Under the pieces are notes generated by a model. It did not search any database and was not told the origin of the DNA. It worked only from the letters and a program-made list of their open reading frames with translations. Shown here one piece after another: positions 1-8,736 of a stretch of DNA of 64,000 nucleotides. Source of the stretch: Neisseria lactamica (lineage in GTDB: Bacteria; Pseudomonadota; Gammaproteobacteria; Burkholderiales; Neisseriaceae); contig NZ_LR590477.1 in assembly GCF_901482445.1 (NCBI RefSeq), positions 930,001 to 994,000 of the forward strand, in the 5' to 3' direction. Each line of letters opens with the position of its first letter. The first letter of the stretch is position 1. The translations under genes and the position numbers were made by a program.

Positions 1-1518
1 AACGCCGTAATCGAAAGCGCGGAGGTAGCCGGTCCGGGTTTCATCAACCTGCGTCTGCGCCCCGAATTTCTCGCGCAAAACATTCAGACGGCCTTGAACG
101 ACGCGCGTTTCGGCGTGGCAAAAACTGACAAGCCAAAAACCGTCGTCATCGACTATTCTTCGCCCAATCTGGCGAAGGAAATGCACGTCGGACACCTCCG
201 TTCCAGCATCATCGGCGACAGCATTTCGCGCGTGTTGGCATTTATGGGCAACACCGTCGTCCGCCAAAACCACGTCGGCGACTGGGGTACGCAGTTCGGT
301 ATGTTGGTCGCTTATCTGGTCGAGCAGCAAAAAGACAATGCCGCGTTCGAGCTGGCGGATTTAGAGCAGTTTTACCGCGCCGCCAAAGTGCGCTTTGACG
401 AAGACCCCGCCTTTGCCGACACCGCGCGCGAATACGTTGTAAAGCTGCAAGGCGGCGATGAAACCGTATTGGCATTGTGGAAACAGTTTGTCGATATTTC
501 GCTCTCGCACGCCCAAGCCGTTTACGACACGCTGGGCTTGAAGCTGCGCCCCGAAGACGTGGCAGGCGAATCGAAGTACAACGACGATTTACAAGCCGTG
601 GTCGATGATTTGGTTCAAAAAGGCTTGGCGGTCGAAGACGACGGCGCAAAAGTCGTGTTCTTGGACGAGTTTAAAAACAAAGAGGGCGAACCTGCCGCAT
701 TTATCGTGCAAAAACAAGGCGGCGGCTTCCTTTATGCTTCCACCGACTTGGCGTGTTTGCGCTACCGCATAGGCCGTCTGAAAGCCGACCGCCTGCTGTA
801 CGTCGTCGACCACCGCCAAGCCCTGCACTTTGAGCAACTCTTTACCACTTCACGCAAAGCCGGCTATTTGCCGGAAGATGCAAAAGCCGAGTTTATCGGC
901 TTCGGCACGATGATGGGCAAAGACGGCAAACCGTTCAAAACGCGCAGCGGCGACACTGTAAAACTGGTCGATCTGCTGACCGAAGCCGTCGAACGCGCCA
1001 CCGCTTTGGTGAAAGAGAAAAATCCCGAATTGGGCGCGGACGAAGCGGCGAAAATCGGCAAAACCGTCGGCATCGGCGCGGTCAAATACGCCGATTTGAG
1101 CAAAAACCGCACCAGCGATTATGTGTTCGACTGGGACGCCATGCTCTCGTTTGAAGGCAACACCGCCCCCTACCTGCAATATGCCTACACCCGCGTGCAA
1201 AGCGTGTTCCGCAAAGCAGGCGAATGGGACGCAACTGCGCCAACCGTTTTGACCGAACCTTTGGAAAAACAACTAGCCGCCGAGCTGCTGAAATTCGAAG
1301 ACGTGCTGCAAAGCGTGGCGGACACGGCGTATCCGCACTACCTCGCCGCCTACCTCTACCAAATTGCCACCCTGTTCAGCCGCTTCTACGAAGCCTGCCC
1401 GATTTTGAAAGCCGAAAGCGCAAGCCGCAACAGCCGCCTGCAACTGGCAAAACTCACCGGCGACACGCTGAAACAAGGCCTGGATTTGCTGGGCATTGAT
1501 GTGTTGGACGTAATGTAA
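1..1518 (+). CDS. argS: Arginyl-tRNA synthetase, 3' part
   Basis: Class I aminoacyl-tRNA synthetase that charges tRNA-Arg with arginine in the cytoplasm. The reading frame is open from base 1, so the start codon lies outside the window; 505 codons remain and, by family length, some 65-70 N-terminal residues are missing. Visible are the end of the N-terminal add-1 domain (VAGPGFINLRL near base 28), the HIGH-type signature HVGH at 184-195, the GKPFKTRSGD stretch that replaces KMSKS in this enzyme, and a C-terminal helical anticodon-binding domain ending in DVLDVM. No rho-independent terminator directly follows; a tetranucleotide repeat begins 113 bp downstream. Identification is secure. Confidence 0.98.
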   Translation, partial: NAVIESAEVAGPGFINLRLRPEFLAQNIQTALNDARFGVAKTDKPKTVVIDYSSPNLAKEMHVGHLRSSIIGDSISRVLAFMGNTVVRQNHVGDWGTQFGMLVAYLVEQQKDNAAFELADLEQFYRAAKVRFDEDPAFADTAREYVVKLQGGDETVLALWKQFVDISLSHAQAVYDTLGLKLRPEDVAGESKYNDDLQAVVDDLVQKGLAVEDDGAKVVFLDEFKNKEGEPAAFIVQKQGGGFLYASTDLACLRYRIGRLKADRLLYVVDHRQALHFEQLFTTSRKAGYLPEDAKAEFIGFGTMMGKDGKPFKTRSGDTVKLVDLLTEAVERATALVKEKNPELGADEAAKIGKTVGIGAVKYADLSKNRTSDYVFDWDAMLSFEGNTAPYLQYAYTRVQSVFRKAGEWDATAPTVLTEPLEKQLAAELLKFEDVLQSVADTAYPHYLAAYLYQIATLFSRFYEACPILKAESASRNSRLQLAKLTGDTLKQGLDLLGIDVLDVM

Positions 1519-1631
1519 AACCGCACCGCCCGATTGCGGACAACAGCCTCGCCATCCTCATCCGAATCTGAAAAAAGCGGCGCGATACACCGTATCCGCC
1601 GCCCCTCCCAAAATGCGAAACAGACAAACGC

Positions 1632-1674
<43 letters not shown>

Positions 1675-1917
1675 AAAATTATAACCCCCTTCCTGCCGAC
1701 ACACGCACTTTCCGCGCGGCGCATTCCCCTTTTCCCGCCCCTCAAACCCGCCTTTTCTTCAGGCAGGGTTTCAGCCCGCCTCTTTTCCCTGTTTTCCTTT
1801 CCCCGACACGCGTGCGCGCCCCCTGCCGCACCGTGCCGCACTTTCGCGCCCGGACGGCATCGGTCTGTCATCCGGTTCTCTGTTTTACATACCCCTGTTT
1901 CAGAAAGAAATGCAGAT

Positions 1918-2050
1918 GTTTCAACACACAGGACGACATATAAAGCACCGCCCTATGTGTTGCCCTGATTTGGAAGGGGTTGCGCCTCCCAAATAAAGTC
2001 TGATCCTGCCGCCCCGAAGGACAGATGTCCGAGTGGCGAAGTTTCAATCG
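1918..2050 (+). repeat. REP2-like intergenic repeat, copy 1
   Basis: About 130 bp shared with 24050-24163: both begin with GTTTCAACACACAGG, contain CCCTGATTTGGAAGGGGTT and TCCCAAA, then CCGCCCCGAA, and end with GTTTCAA. This copy ends 13 bp before the start of the downstream sulfatase-like gene, which has its own AAGGAA site. Size and gene-proximal position fit the neisserial REP2 class, some members of which carry contact-regulated promoters; I cannot verify the family consensus. The rest of 1519-2063 holds only the CAAG tract and GC-rich sequence with no gene I can support. Confidence 0.6.
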
Positions 2051-2063
2051 AAAAGGAAATACG

Positions 2064-3482
2064 ATGAATATTCACACCCTGCTCTCCAAACAATGGACGC
2101 TGCCGCCATTCCTGCCGAAACGGCTGCTGCTGTCCCTGCTGATACTGCTGGCCCCCAATGCGGTGTTTTGGGTTTTGGCACTGCTGACCGCCACCGCCCG
2201 CCCGATTGTCAATTTGGACTACCTTCCCGCCGCGCTGCTGATCGCCCTGCCTTGGCGTTTCGTCAAAATTACCGGCGTATTGGCGTTTTGGCTGGCGGTT
2301 TTGTTTGACGGGCTGATGATGGTGATCCAGCTCTTCCCTTTTATGGACCTCATCGGCGCCATCAACCTCGTCCCCTTCATCCTGACCGCCCCCGCCCCTT
2401 ATCAGATAATGACCGGGCTGTTGCTGCTGTATATGCTGGCGATGCCGTTTGTGTTGCAGAAAGCCGCCGCCAAAACCGACTTCCGACACATTGCCGCCTG
2501 TGCCGCCGTCGTGGCGGCAGTCGGCTATTTCACCGGCCATTTGAGTTACTACGACCGGGGGCGGATGGCCAATATCTTCGGCGCAAACAACTTCTATTAC
2601 GTCAAAAGTCAGGCGATGCTCTACACCGTCAGCCAGAATGCCGACTTTATTACCGCCGGCCTGGTCGATCCCGTCTTCCTCCCCTTGGGCAATCAACAGC
2701 GTGCCGCCACGCATCTGAACGAGCCGAAATCTCAAAAAATCCTCTTTATCGTCGCCGAATCTTGGGGGCTTCCGGCCAATCCCGAACTTCAAAACGCCAC
2801 TTTTGCCAAACTGCTGGCGCAAAAAGACCGTTTTTCGGTTTGGGAAAGCGGCAGTTTTCCCTTTATCGGCGCGACGGTCGAAGGCGAAATGCGCGAACTG
2901 TGCGCCTACGGCGGTTTGCGCGGGTTCGCACTGCGCCGCGCGCCCGACGAAAAATTTGCCCGCTGCCTCCCCAACCGTTTGAAACAAGAAGGTTACGCCA
3001 CCTTTGCGATGCACGGCGCGGGCAGTTCGCTTTACGACCGCTTCAGCTGGTATCCGAGGGCGGGCTTTCAAGAAATCAAAACCGCCGAAAACCTGATCGG
3101 TAAAAAAACCTGCGCCATTTTCGGCGGCGTGTGCGACAGCGAGCTGTTCGGCGAAGTGTCGGCATTTTTCAAAAAACACGACAAGGGACTGTTTTACTGG
3201 ATGACGCTGACCAGCCACGCCGACTATCCCGAATCCGACATTTTCAACCACAGGCTCAAATGCACCGAATACGGCCTGCCCGCCGAAACCGACCTCTGCC
3301 GCAACTTCAGCCTGCACACCCAATTTTTCGACCAACTGGCGGATTTAATCCAACGCCCCGAAATGAAAGGCGTGGAAGTCATTATCGTCGGCGACCATCC
3401 GCCGCCCGTCGGTAACCTCAATGAAACCTTCCGCTACCTCAAACAGGGGCACGTCGCCTGGCTGCACTTCAAAATCAAATAA
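2064..3482 (+). CDS. Membrane-anchored sulfatase-fold transferase (phosphoethanolamine/phosphoglycerol transferase-like)
   Basis: 472 residues. The N-terminus (about 20-150) holds several hydrophobic membrane segments; the rest reads as a periplasmic alkaline-phosphatase/sulfatase domain. Visible family marks are FIVAESWG (metal-binding start of the domain), GATVEGEMREL (the Thr followed by GE that serves as nucleophile in LtaS/EptA-type enzymes) and VGDHPPPVG near the C-terminus (metal-binding Asp-His). Enzymes of this family move phosphoethanolamine or phosphoglycerol onto lipids, glycans or pili; the substrate cannot be read here. The ATG at 2064 is chosen because AAGGAAAT precedes it; an in-frame upstream ATG at 2025 lies inside the repeat. 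The gene stands alone between a REP2-like element and an uptake-sequence terminator. Confidence 0.85.
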   Translation: MNIHTLLSKQWTLPPFLPKRLLLSLLILLAPNAVFWVLALLTATARPIVNLDYLPAALLIALPWRFVKITGVLAFWLAVLFDGLMMVIQLFPFMDLIGAINLVPFILTAPAPYQIMTGLLLLYMLAMPFVLQKAAAKTDFRHIAACAAVVAAVGYFTGHLSYYDRGRMANIFGANNFYYVKSQAMLYTVSQNADFITAGLVDPVFLPLGNQQRAATHLNEPKSQKILFIVAESWGLPANPELQNATFAKLLAQKDRFSVWESGSFPFIGATVEGEMRELCAYGGLRGFALRRAPDEKFARCLPNRLKQEGYATFAMHGAGSSLYDRFSWYPRAGFQEIKTAENLIGKKTCAIFGGVCDSELFGEVSAFFKKHDKGLFYWMTLTSHADYPESDIFNHRLKCTEYGLPAETDLCRNFSLHTQFFDQLADLIQRPEMKGVEVIIVGDHPPPVGNLNETFRYLKQGHVAWLHFKIK

Positions 3483-3486
3483 CAAC

Positions 3487-3527
3487 AATGCCGTCTGAAC
3501 GCACAAACAGCCTTCAGACGGCATTTT
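3487..3527 (+). terminator. Uptake-sequence inverted-repeat terminator
   Basis: AATGCCGTCTGAA and TTCAGACGGCATTTT form a hairpin 5 bp after the sulfatase-like stop; two DNA uptake sequences in opposite orientation plus a T run. Confidence 0.85.
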
Positions 3528-3589
3528 GCAGACAGGCCGACCCCCTCAAGCCCACTTTTTTCATCGTCGCTTTGTAAGAATCCAAAAAT

Positions 3590-4110
3590 CCAAAATCACA
3601 GGAAGTTATCAAAAAAACAGAAACCATCCACCGTCATTCCCGCGCAGGCGGGAATCCAAAGCCACGGGAATTTATCGGAAAAACCGAAACTTCTCCGCCG
3701 TCATTCCCGCGCAGGCGGGAATCTGGAAACCCAAAGCCACAGGAATTTATCGGGAAAACCGAAACTTCTCCGCCGTCGTTCCCGCGCAGGCGGGAATCTA
3801 GGTCTGTCGGTGCGGAAACTTATCGGATAAAACGGTTTCTTCAGATTTTACGTTCTGGATTCCCACTTTCGTGGGAATGACGGGATGTAGGTTCGTAGGA
3901 ATGACGTGGTGCAGGTTTCCGTATGGATGGATTCGTCATTCCCGCGCAGGCGGGAATCCGGAACCGGAAACTGCAGAAATTTATCGGAAAAACCGAAACT
4001 CAAAAACAACGGAAACCGAACGGACAGGATTCCCGCCTGTGCGGGAATGACGGCTCATACATCACCCCAAAAAATTGAAACCAAACAGATGGGATTCCCT
4101 CTTGCGTGAG
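3590..4110. repeat. NIME array of dRS3 palindromes and RS spacers
   Basis: Six 20-bp dRS3 palindromes of the form ATTCCC-N8-GGGAAT lie at 3636-3655, 3703-3722, 3778-3797 (GTTCCC variant), 3859-3878, 3938-3957 and 4029-4048, and a decayed seventh lies near 4093. They are separated by related spacers containing AATTTATCGG(A/G)AAAACCGAAA. This is a neisserial intergenic mosaic element. dRS3 copies are known recombination and filamentous-prophage integration sites in Neisseria. No gene is supported in 3528-4118. Confidence 0.9.
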
Positions 4111-4118
4111 GCTGACAG

Positions 4119-4147
4119 ATGCCGTCTGAAAGACTTTCAGACGGCAT
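4119..4147. repeat. Inverted pair of DNA uptake sequences
   Basis: ATGCCGTCTGAA, AGACT, TTCAGACGGCAT: a perfect AT-type DUS hairpin at the end of the NIME array. Confidence 0.9.
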
Positions 4148-4180
4148 AGGGCGTTTTCTCTTTGAATGTAAATTTGCCAC

Positions 4181-4218
4181 AAAAAAGCTGCCTCAAATGA
4201 ATACCCGGGCAGCTTTTT
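4181..4218 (-). terminator. Terminator of the ABC permease gene
   Basis: On the minus strand AAAAAGCTGCC and GGCAGCTTTTTT flank a short loop, 17 bp past the permease stop. Confidence 0.85.
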
Positions 4219-4234
4219 GTTGATATGACTCCAA

Positions 4235-4981
4235 TCAGCGGTGTTGCGGATTGTAACGTTTTTCCAAACGCAGGAATATCCAACCTAAGAAAGTCGTCAT
4301 CAGAAGATAAATCAGGGCGACGGTATAAAGCGGTTCTTCATAAACCGAGTACCGGCCCGTAATCGTATTCTGAACATAGGCCAACTCCGCCACGGCAATC
4401 ACCGACAACAGGGAACTATCTTTTAGCAATGTGATAAATTCGCTTGCCAAAGGCGGCAGCATACGGCGCAATGCCTGCGGCAGAATCACATAGCGCATCG
4501 CCTGCGGATAAGTCATACCCAAAGAACGCGCCGCCTCCATCTGCCCTTTGTCTATAGACTGGATGCCCGCGCGGAAAATCTCACAGATATACGCCCCCGA
4601 GTTGGCAACCAAAGCAAGCGAACCGGCAATCAGCGGCCCGTATCCGCGACGCAGCTCGACTGCCGCTTCCCCGCTGACCAAAATGCCGTCTGAAGGGTGG
4701 ACAAAAAACGGAAACCACACATACGCCCAAATCACAATTTGAACAAACAGCGGCGTACCCCGGAACAGCGTAACGTACAGCAGCGAAACCTTACGCAACG
4801 CCCACGCCAGCACGCGCATCGGCACACCGGCTTTTTCCAAGTGAATCAGGCGCGCCAATGCCAAAAGCAACCCCAATACCGAACCGCCCGAGGTCGCCAC
4901 GACCGTCAGCCCCAGTGTCGTCAGTGCGCCATAAAGGAACATCCAGCGGTATTCGTAAATAATGTCAAAACGAAAATCCAT
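4235..4981 (-). CDS. Amino-acid ABC transporter permease (HisM/GlnP type)
   Basis: 248-residue inner-membrane permease of a polar amino-acid uptake transporter. It has an N-terminal membrane segment starting at about residue 14 (MFLYGALTTLGLTV), the family phrase LFRGTPLFVQI near 95, and the ATPase-contacting EAA loop EAARSLGMTYPQAMRYVILPQALRRMLPP near 170-198. The binding protein and ATPase genes are not adjacent, so the substrate cannot be inferred. Length is normal for the family. The start at 4981 gives the usual N-terminus; the ribosome site is weak (ACGGACAC). From 4982 to 5159 there is only an uptake sequence and a GCCGCC/GGCGGC hairpin. Confidence 0.9.
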   Translation of the reverse strand: MDFRFDIIYEYRWMFLYGALTTLGLTVVATSGGSVLGLLLALARLIHLEKAGVPMRVLAWALRKVSLLYVTLFRGTPLFVQIVIWAYVWFPFFVHPSDGILVSGEAAVELRRGYGPLIAGSLALVANSGAYICEIFRAGIQSIDKGQMEAARSLGMTYPQAMRYVILPQALRRMLPPLASEFITLLKDSSLLSVIAVAELAYVQNTITGRYSVYEEPLYTVALIYLLMTTFLGWIFLRLEKRYNPQHR

Positions 4982-5159
4982 ATAGTGTCCGTATCAAAAA
5001 CCGGCGAAACTGCCGCCATTTCAAAATAATCCGCCATTTTACCGTAAAAACCGCCGCCTGAACTTTTTTATCGCGGCAGACGGCGGTTGCGCGTTTCCGC
5101 AAAAATGCCGGACGCGCGGTTTTCAGACGGCATTTGCCGTTCAAAGCCGTGCGGTGTCT

Positions 5160-5831
5160 TTACCAAATGCCCAACCATTCGCCCACGGCATCCGTCCAAT
5201 CCTTATTGCCCCCGCCGCTCCTGCCTGCCCGGCGGTACGCCCACGGCGCTTGCGGATTTTTAGCTTTCCACAATCCTTTGCGTTCCCTTTCCGCCTGAAT
5301 TTGAGCGTCGGCATAGTCGGCAAAATCCGCCTTATCCTGCTGTTCTTTAGCATAACTTTTATAATGCCACGCCGCCCCATCCTGCACCTGCATCAGGTTC
5401 AAATCGGTTTTGCCGACAAAAACCTGCGCCACTTCGCGCTGATAGCGGTCGGTATCGAACACGCGCACGCTGACTTTCCTGCCTTCCGCCGCCGCGCGCA
5501 GGTTGTCGCGCGAACGCGTGCCGTAAGCCTGCTTCATCTCCGGCGCATCGATATACGCCATACGGATTTTGTGTTTTGCGCCGTCGCCGTCGATGACGTG
5601 CAGGGTGTCGCCGTCATAGACTTTGGACACCGTGCCTGTGTAGCTGTGGCCGGATTTCGCCGATACTCGGCGGCGGGCGGGCGCGTCGGAACCCACGTCC
5701 CCTGCCGTGCCGAGTACGTCGAGTACGGCAACCGCCGTCCGCACCGCCTCGCTGCCGTACCCCGTATAACCCAACGCACCCAAAAGCGACAGGGCGACGG
5801 GAAGCCATTTCATAATTTTTTTAATCTGCAT
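5160..5831 (-). CDS. nuc: Secreted thermonuclease-like nuclease (SNase fold)
   Basis: 223 residues. A hydrophobic N-terminus (MKWLPVALSLLGALGY) suggests export. The staphylococcal-nuclease domain shows KVYDGDTLHV (calcium-binding Asp), IRMAYIDAPEMKQ with the catalytic Arg and Glu region, and DRYQREVAQVFV with the second catalytic Arg. A C-terminal tail follows the domain (PQAPWAYRR). In gonococci a nuclease of this type, Nuc, degrades neutrophil extracellular traps; assignment to that protein is by family and genus. The start at MQIKKI is preferred because the longer frame begins inside an uptake-sequence hairpin. It lies downstream of rpiA, separated by that hairpin. Confidence 0.85.
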   Translation of the reverse strand: MQIKKIMKWLPVALSLLGALGYTGYGSEAVRTAVAVLDVLGTAGDVGSDAPARRRVSAKSGHSYTGTVSKVYDGDTLHVIDGDGAKHKIRMAYIDAPEMKQAYGTRSRDNLRAAAEGRKVSVRVFDTDRYQREVAQVFVGKTDLNLMQVQDGAAWHYKSYAKEQQDKADFADYADAQIQAERERKGLWKAKNPQAPWAYRRAGRSGGGNKDWTDAVGEWLGIW

Positions 5832-5846
5832 ATTTTTCAAATGCCG

Positions 5847-5886
5847 ATGCCGTCTGAACATATCGGAACCGGATTTCAGACGGCAT
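5847..5886 (-). terminator. Uptake-sequence hairpin after rpiA
   Basis: ATGCCGTCTGAA and TTCAGACGGCAT in inverted orientation between the rpiA stop and the nuc start. Confidence 0.8.
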
Positions 5887-5899
5887 CTTAACGTCAGGA

Positions 5900-6571
5900 T
5901 TACCCTTGGCAGGGATAGATGACTTTCGCGCCCTCTTCCGTACCTAAAATCAACACGTCGGCGGCATCTCGGGCGAATATGCCGTTTTCGAGCACGCCAG
6001 TGATTTTGTTGATTTCATCTTCCATCGTCAGCGGTTTGTCGATATTCAAGCCGTGGACATCGACAATTTGGTTGCCGTAAAACGTGGTGTAGCCGATACG
6101 CAATTCAGGCTGTCCGCCCATAGCGAGCAGTTTGCGCGAAACAAGGGAGCGCGCGCTTTCGACGACTTCTACGGGCAGAGGGAATTTGCCCAAACGTGAA
6201 ACATATTTGCTTTCATCCGCAATGCAGATGAATTTTTCTGATGCGCTGGCGACGATTTTTTCGTTGAGGTGCGCGCCGCCGCCGCCCTTAATCATTTGCA
6301 GGGCGTGGTTGACTTCGTCCGCACCGTCGATATAGACCGCCAAACCGGACACTTCGTTCAGGGAAACGACCGGAATGTCGTACCGGGCAAGCAGTTCGCT
6401 GGATTTTTTGGAAGTAGATACCGCGCCTTTGATTTTTTTACCGCTCTTACCCAAGGCTTCGATGAAAAAGTTGATGGTCGAGCCGGTACCGATGCCGATA
6501 TATTCATTTTCGGGTACGAATTCGACTGCTTTTTCGGCGGCGATGCGCTTGAGTTCGTCTTGTGTCGTCAT
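5900..6571 (-). CDS. rpiA: Ribose-5-phosphate isomerase A
   Basis: 223 residues, normal for RpiA. Interconverts ribose 5-phosphate and ribulose 5-phosphate in the pentose phosphate pathway. Marks seen: GIGTGSTINFFIEAL (phosphate loop, about 26-40), VYIDGADEVN (about 79-88, catalytic Asp pair), IKGGGGAHLNEKIVA (about 94-108, catalytic Glu) and FPLPVEVV. ATG at 6571 with GGACAAAAAT upstream. It lies downstream of ispF in the same direction with a 76-bp gap, so it may be co-transcribed or independent. Confidence 0.98.
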   Translation of the reverse strand: MTTQDELKRIAAEKAVEFVPENEYIGIGTGSTINFFIEALGKSGKKIKGAVSTSKKSSELLARYDIPVVSLNEVSGLAVYIDGADEVNHALQMIKGGGGAHLNEKIVASASEKFICIADESKYVSRLGKFPLPVEVVESARSLVSRKLLAMGGQPELRIGYTTFYGNQIVDVHGLNIDKPLTMEDEINKITGVLENGIFARDAADVLILGTEEGAKVIYPCQG

Positions 6572-6647
6572 ATTTTTGTCCTTTGGGAAACCGTATCAAC
6601 AAACAGCCGCAATCTTAACATTTTTTTGCACGTCCTGCCCGCCGCGT

Positions 6648-7130
6648 TCAAATCCGTACCAGCAATACCGCCGCCTGCGCCTCTATGCCTTCCATGCGCC
6701 CGAGATAACCGAGTTTTTCGTTGGTTTTGCCTTTGATGTTGACGCACGAAATGTCTATGCCCAAATCGGCGGCGATGTTGGCACGCATTTGCGGAATGTG
6801 CGGCGCGAGTTTGGGTTTCTGTGCAATCATGGTCGTATCGACATTGGCCGCCTGCCAACCCTGCGCCTGAACGCTTTGATACGCCGCACGCAAAAGGACG
6901 CGACTGTCCGCATCTTTAAACTCTGCGGCGGTGTCGGGGAAATGGCTGCCGATGTCGCCCAAACCTGCCGCACCGAGCAGCGCGTCGGTAATGGCGTGCA
7001 ACAGCGCGTCGGCATCGGAATGTCCGAGCAGCCCTTTTTCAAATGGGATTTCAACTCCGCCGAGTATCAACTTTCTGCCTTCGGTCAGTTGGTGGACATC
7101 GTAGCCCTGCCCGATACGGATATTCGTCAT
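6648..7130 (-). CDS. ispF: 2-C-methyl-D-erythritol 2,4-cyclodiphosphate synthase
   Basis: 160 residues. Fifth-step enzyme of the non-mevalonate isoprenoid pathway, a trimeric zinc enzyme. It opens IRIGQGYDVHQL (Asp and His ligands), then GHSDADALLHAITDALLGA (signature), IGSHFPDT and a C-terminal GKTNEKLGYLGRMEGIEA. The start at MTNIRIGQG is chosen; the longer frame begins in an uptake sequence. ispD lies 31 bp upstream on the same strand, the usual ispDF pair. Confidence 0.98.
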   Translation of the reverse strand: MTNIRIGQGYDVHQLTEGRKLILGGVEIPFEKGLLGHSDADALLHAITDALLGAAGLGDIGSHFPDTAAEFKDADSRVLLRAAYQSVQAQGWQAANVDTTMIAQKPKLAPHIPQMRANIAADLGIDISCVNIKGKTNEKLGYLGRMEGIEAQAAVLLVRI

Positions 7131-7161
7131 AATTTCTGTTCCTGATGGTTTGAATTGAAGT

Positions 7162-7851
7162 TCAGACGGCATTGAGCAGCAGCCTGACGATGTATGCGTC
7201 CTGCGGCTGCGTCAATTTCAAATTGCGCACGTCGCCCTGTATCAGTAGCGGACGCACACCCAATTTTTCCACGGCGGACGCTTCATCGGTAATGCCGTCC
7301 AAGTTTTCCGCAGCCAATGCGCGGTGCAGCAGCCCGGCGCGGAAAAGCTGCGGCGTTTGTGCCTGCCAAAGCCCCGAACGGTCGACAGTTGCACTGATTT
7401 GTCCGCCTTCTGCGCGTTTGAGCGTATCGGCAACGGGAATTGCCAAAATCCCGCCTTCGGCAGCGTTGCCCGCCTGTTCTATCAACCGCGTCAGGGCTTC
7501 AGACGGCAGGCAGCATCGGGCGGCATCGTGTACCAGAATATTGTCGGTTTCCGCCGCCAAACCGGTTTCCAACAGTTTTTCCACACCGTTGCGGACGGTT
7601 TCGGCACGAGTCCGCCCTCCGATTTTCCAAACTTCCACACCGGCAAATGCCGTCTGAAAACCATTGGCAAGGACATCTTCCGGCGATACGACGACAACCG
7701 TCATATCGATGGACGGATGATTTTGAAAAATGCAAACCGTATGCTCCAGAACCGTTTTTCCGCCGATTTCGACATATTGCTTGGGTTTGTCCGCACCGAA
7801 ACGCGCCCCGATGCCGGCGGCGGGAATCAGCGCGATATTTTTGCGCTTCAT
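7162..7851 (-). CDS. ispD: 2-C-methyl-D-erythritol 4-phosphate cytidylyltransferase
   Basis: 229 residues. Couples CTP to methylerythritol phosphate in isoprenoid synthesis. The CTP-binding loop AAGIGARFGADKPKQY is near residues 11-26, with VHDAARCCLP and the TQPQDAYIV tail typical of IspD. The start codon overlaps the end of dnaQ (ATGA), so the two are translationally coupled. An AT-type uptake sequence lies inside the coding region near 7638. Confidence 0.97.
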   Translation of the reverse strand: MKRKNIALIPAAGIGARFGADKPKQYVEIGGKTVLEHTVCIFQNHPSIDMTVVVVSPEDVLANGFQTAFAGVEVWKIGGRTRAETVRNGVEKLLETGLAAETDNILVHDAARCCLPSEALTRLIEQAGNAAEGGILAIPVADTLKRAEGGQISATVDRSGLWQAQTPQLFRAGLLHRALAAENLDGITDEASAVEKLGVRPLLIQGDVRNLKLTQPQDAYIVRLLLNAV

Positions 7852-8582
7852 GCGTTTTCCCCGCCGTTTTCAGACGGCACGGCCTCCTTGCGCCAAATAC
7901 AGGACTCGCCCAAGCCGTCGAGGTATTTTTCGTGCGCCGCCAGTTCGGTCTCATCCGCCTTAACCACTTTCAGCTTGGCGCTGCGTTTCATTTCGACAGA
8001 TACGGCAGGTTGGGCCGCCGGCTCTTCCTTTTCGTCCTCCCCCATCAGGTCAAACTGCCGCCGCGTCATCGCAAGATAGACTTCACCCAAAAGCTCGCAG
8101 TCGATCAGCGCGCCGTGCAGGACGCGCTTGCTGCGGTCGACGGAAAAACGGTTGCACAGGGCATCCAGGCTGGCCTTCTGCCCGGGAAACATTTCGCGCG
8201 CCATCGCCAGGGTATCGGTAACGGTGCAGCCGAGTTCTTCGACAGTCGGCAGACCCATCCGGCGGAACTCCATATTGAGGAAGCCCACGTCGAATTTGGC
8301 ATTGTGGATAATCAGTTCCGCACCGCGTAGGAAATCGGCAATCTGCCTGCCGACCTCTGCAAACGGCGGCGCATTTTTCTCTTCCAAAACCTCTATCGTC
8401 AGACCGTGCACCTTCGCCGCCTCTTCGGGCATATCGCGCTCGGGGTGGACATAGAGGTGCAGGTTTTTGTCGGTCATTTGGCGATTGACCATTTCTAAAC
8501 CGGCAAACTCGACCAAGCGGTCGCCGCCGTCGGCATACAGACCGGTGGTTTCGGTATCGAGGATGATTTGGCGTGTCGTCAT
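7848..8582 (-). CDS. dnaQ: DNA polymerase III epsilon subunit, proofreading exonuclease
   Basis: 244 residues. 3'-5' exonuclease of the replicative polymerase. Exo I motif LDTETTGL at about 8-15, Exo II IIHNAKFDVGFLN near 92-104, Exo III-epsilon HGALIDCELL near 156-165. The C-terminal tail, usually used to bind the polymerase alpha subunit, is charged and low in complexity. First gene of a leftward run dnaQ-ispD-ispF-rpiA. Confidence 0.97.
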   Translation of the reverse strand: MTTRQIILDTETTGLYADGGDRLVEFAGLEMVNRQMTDKNLHLYVHPERDMPEEAAKVHGLTIEVLEEKNAPPFAEVGRQIADFLRGAELIIHNAKFDVGFLNMEFRRMGLPTVEELGCTVTDTLAMAREMFPGQKASLDALCNRFSVDRSKRVLHGALIDCELLGEVYLAMTRRQFDLMGEDEKEEPAAQPAVSVEMKRSAKLKVVKADETELAAHEKYLDGLGESCIWRKEAVPSENGGENA

Positions 8583-8605
8583 ATCGGTGTCTTTCTTCTA
8601 TCTTT

Positions 8606-8690
8606 GTGAATTGATTATTTTTTAAGCAATGTATTTTTCTGTTTTCATTTCAATGCACAAACCCACTTATTCACAGCGTGTTCACAACAT
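8606..8690 (+). repeat. AT-rich repeat with a DnaA-box-like site, copy A
   Basis: By hand alignment this segment is close to four-fifths identical to 12292-12377: TATTTTTTAA, TGTATTTTT, ATTTCAAT, CAAACC, ACTTAT, CACA and TTCACA occur in the same order. TTATTCACA at 8667-8675 fits the DnaA-box form TTATNCACA. It lies between the dnaQ start and the stop of the MFS gene. Confidence 0.6.
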
Positions 8691-8736
8691 TGGGCAGGCG
8701 GATTGTGTATTTCGGTGCAGGCTGTTCAGACGGCAT

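Noticed and set aside
3636..4048. Regularly spaced palindromes that resemble a CRISPR array
   Set aside because: The repeats are 20-bp dRS3 palindromes and the spacers are themselves repeated, as in NIME arrays.
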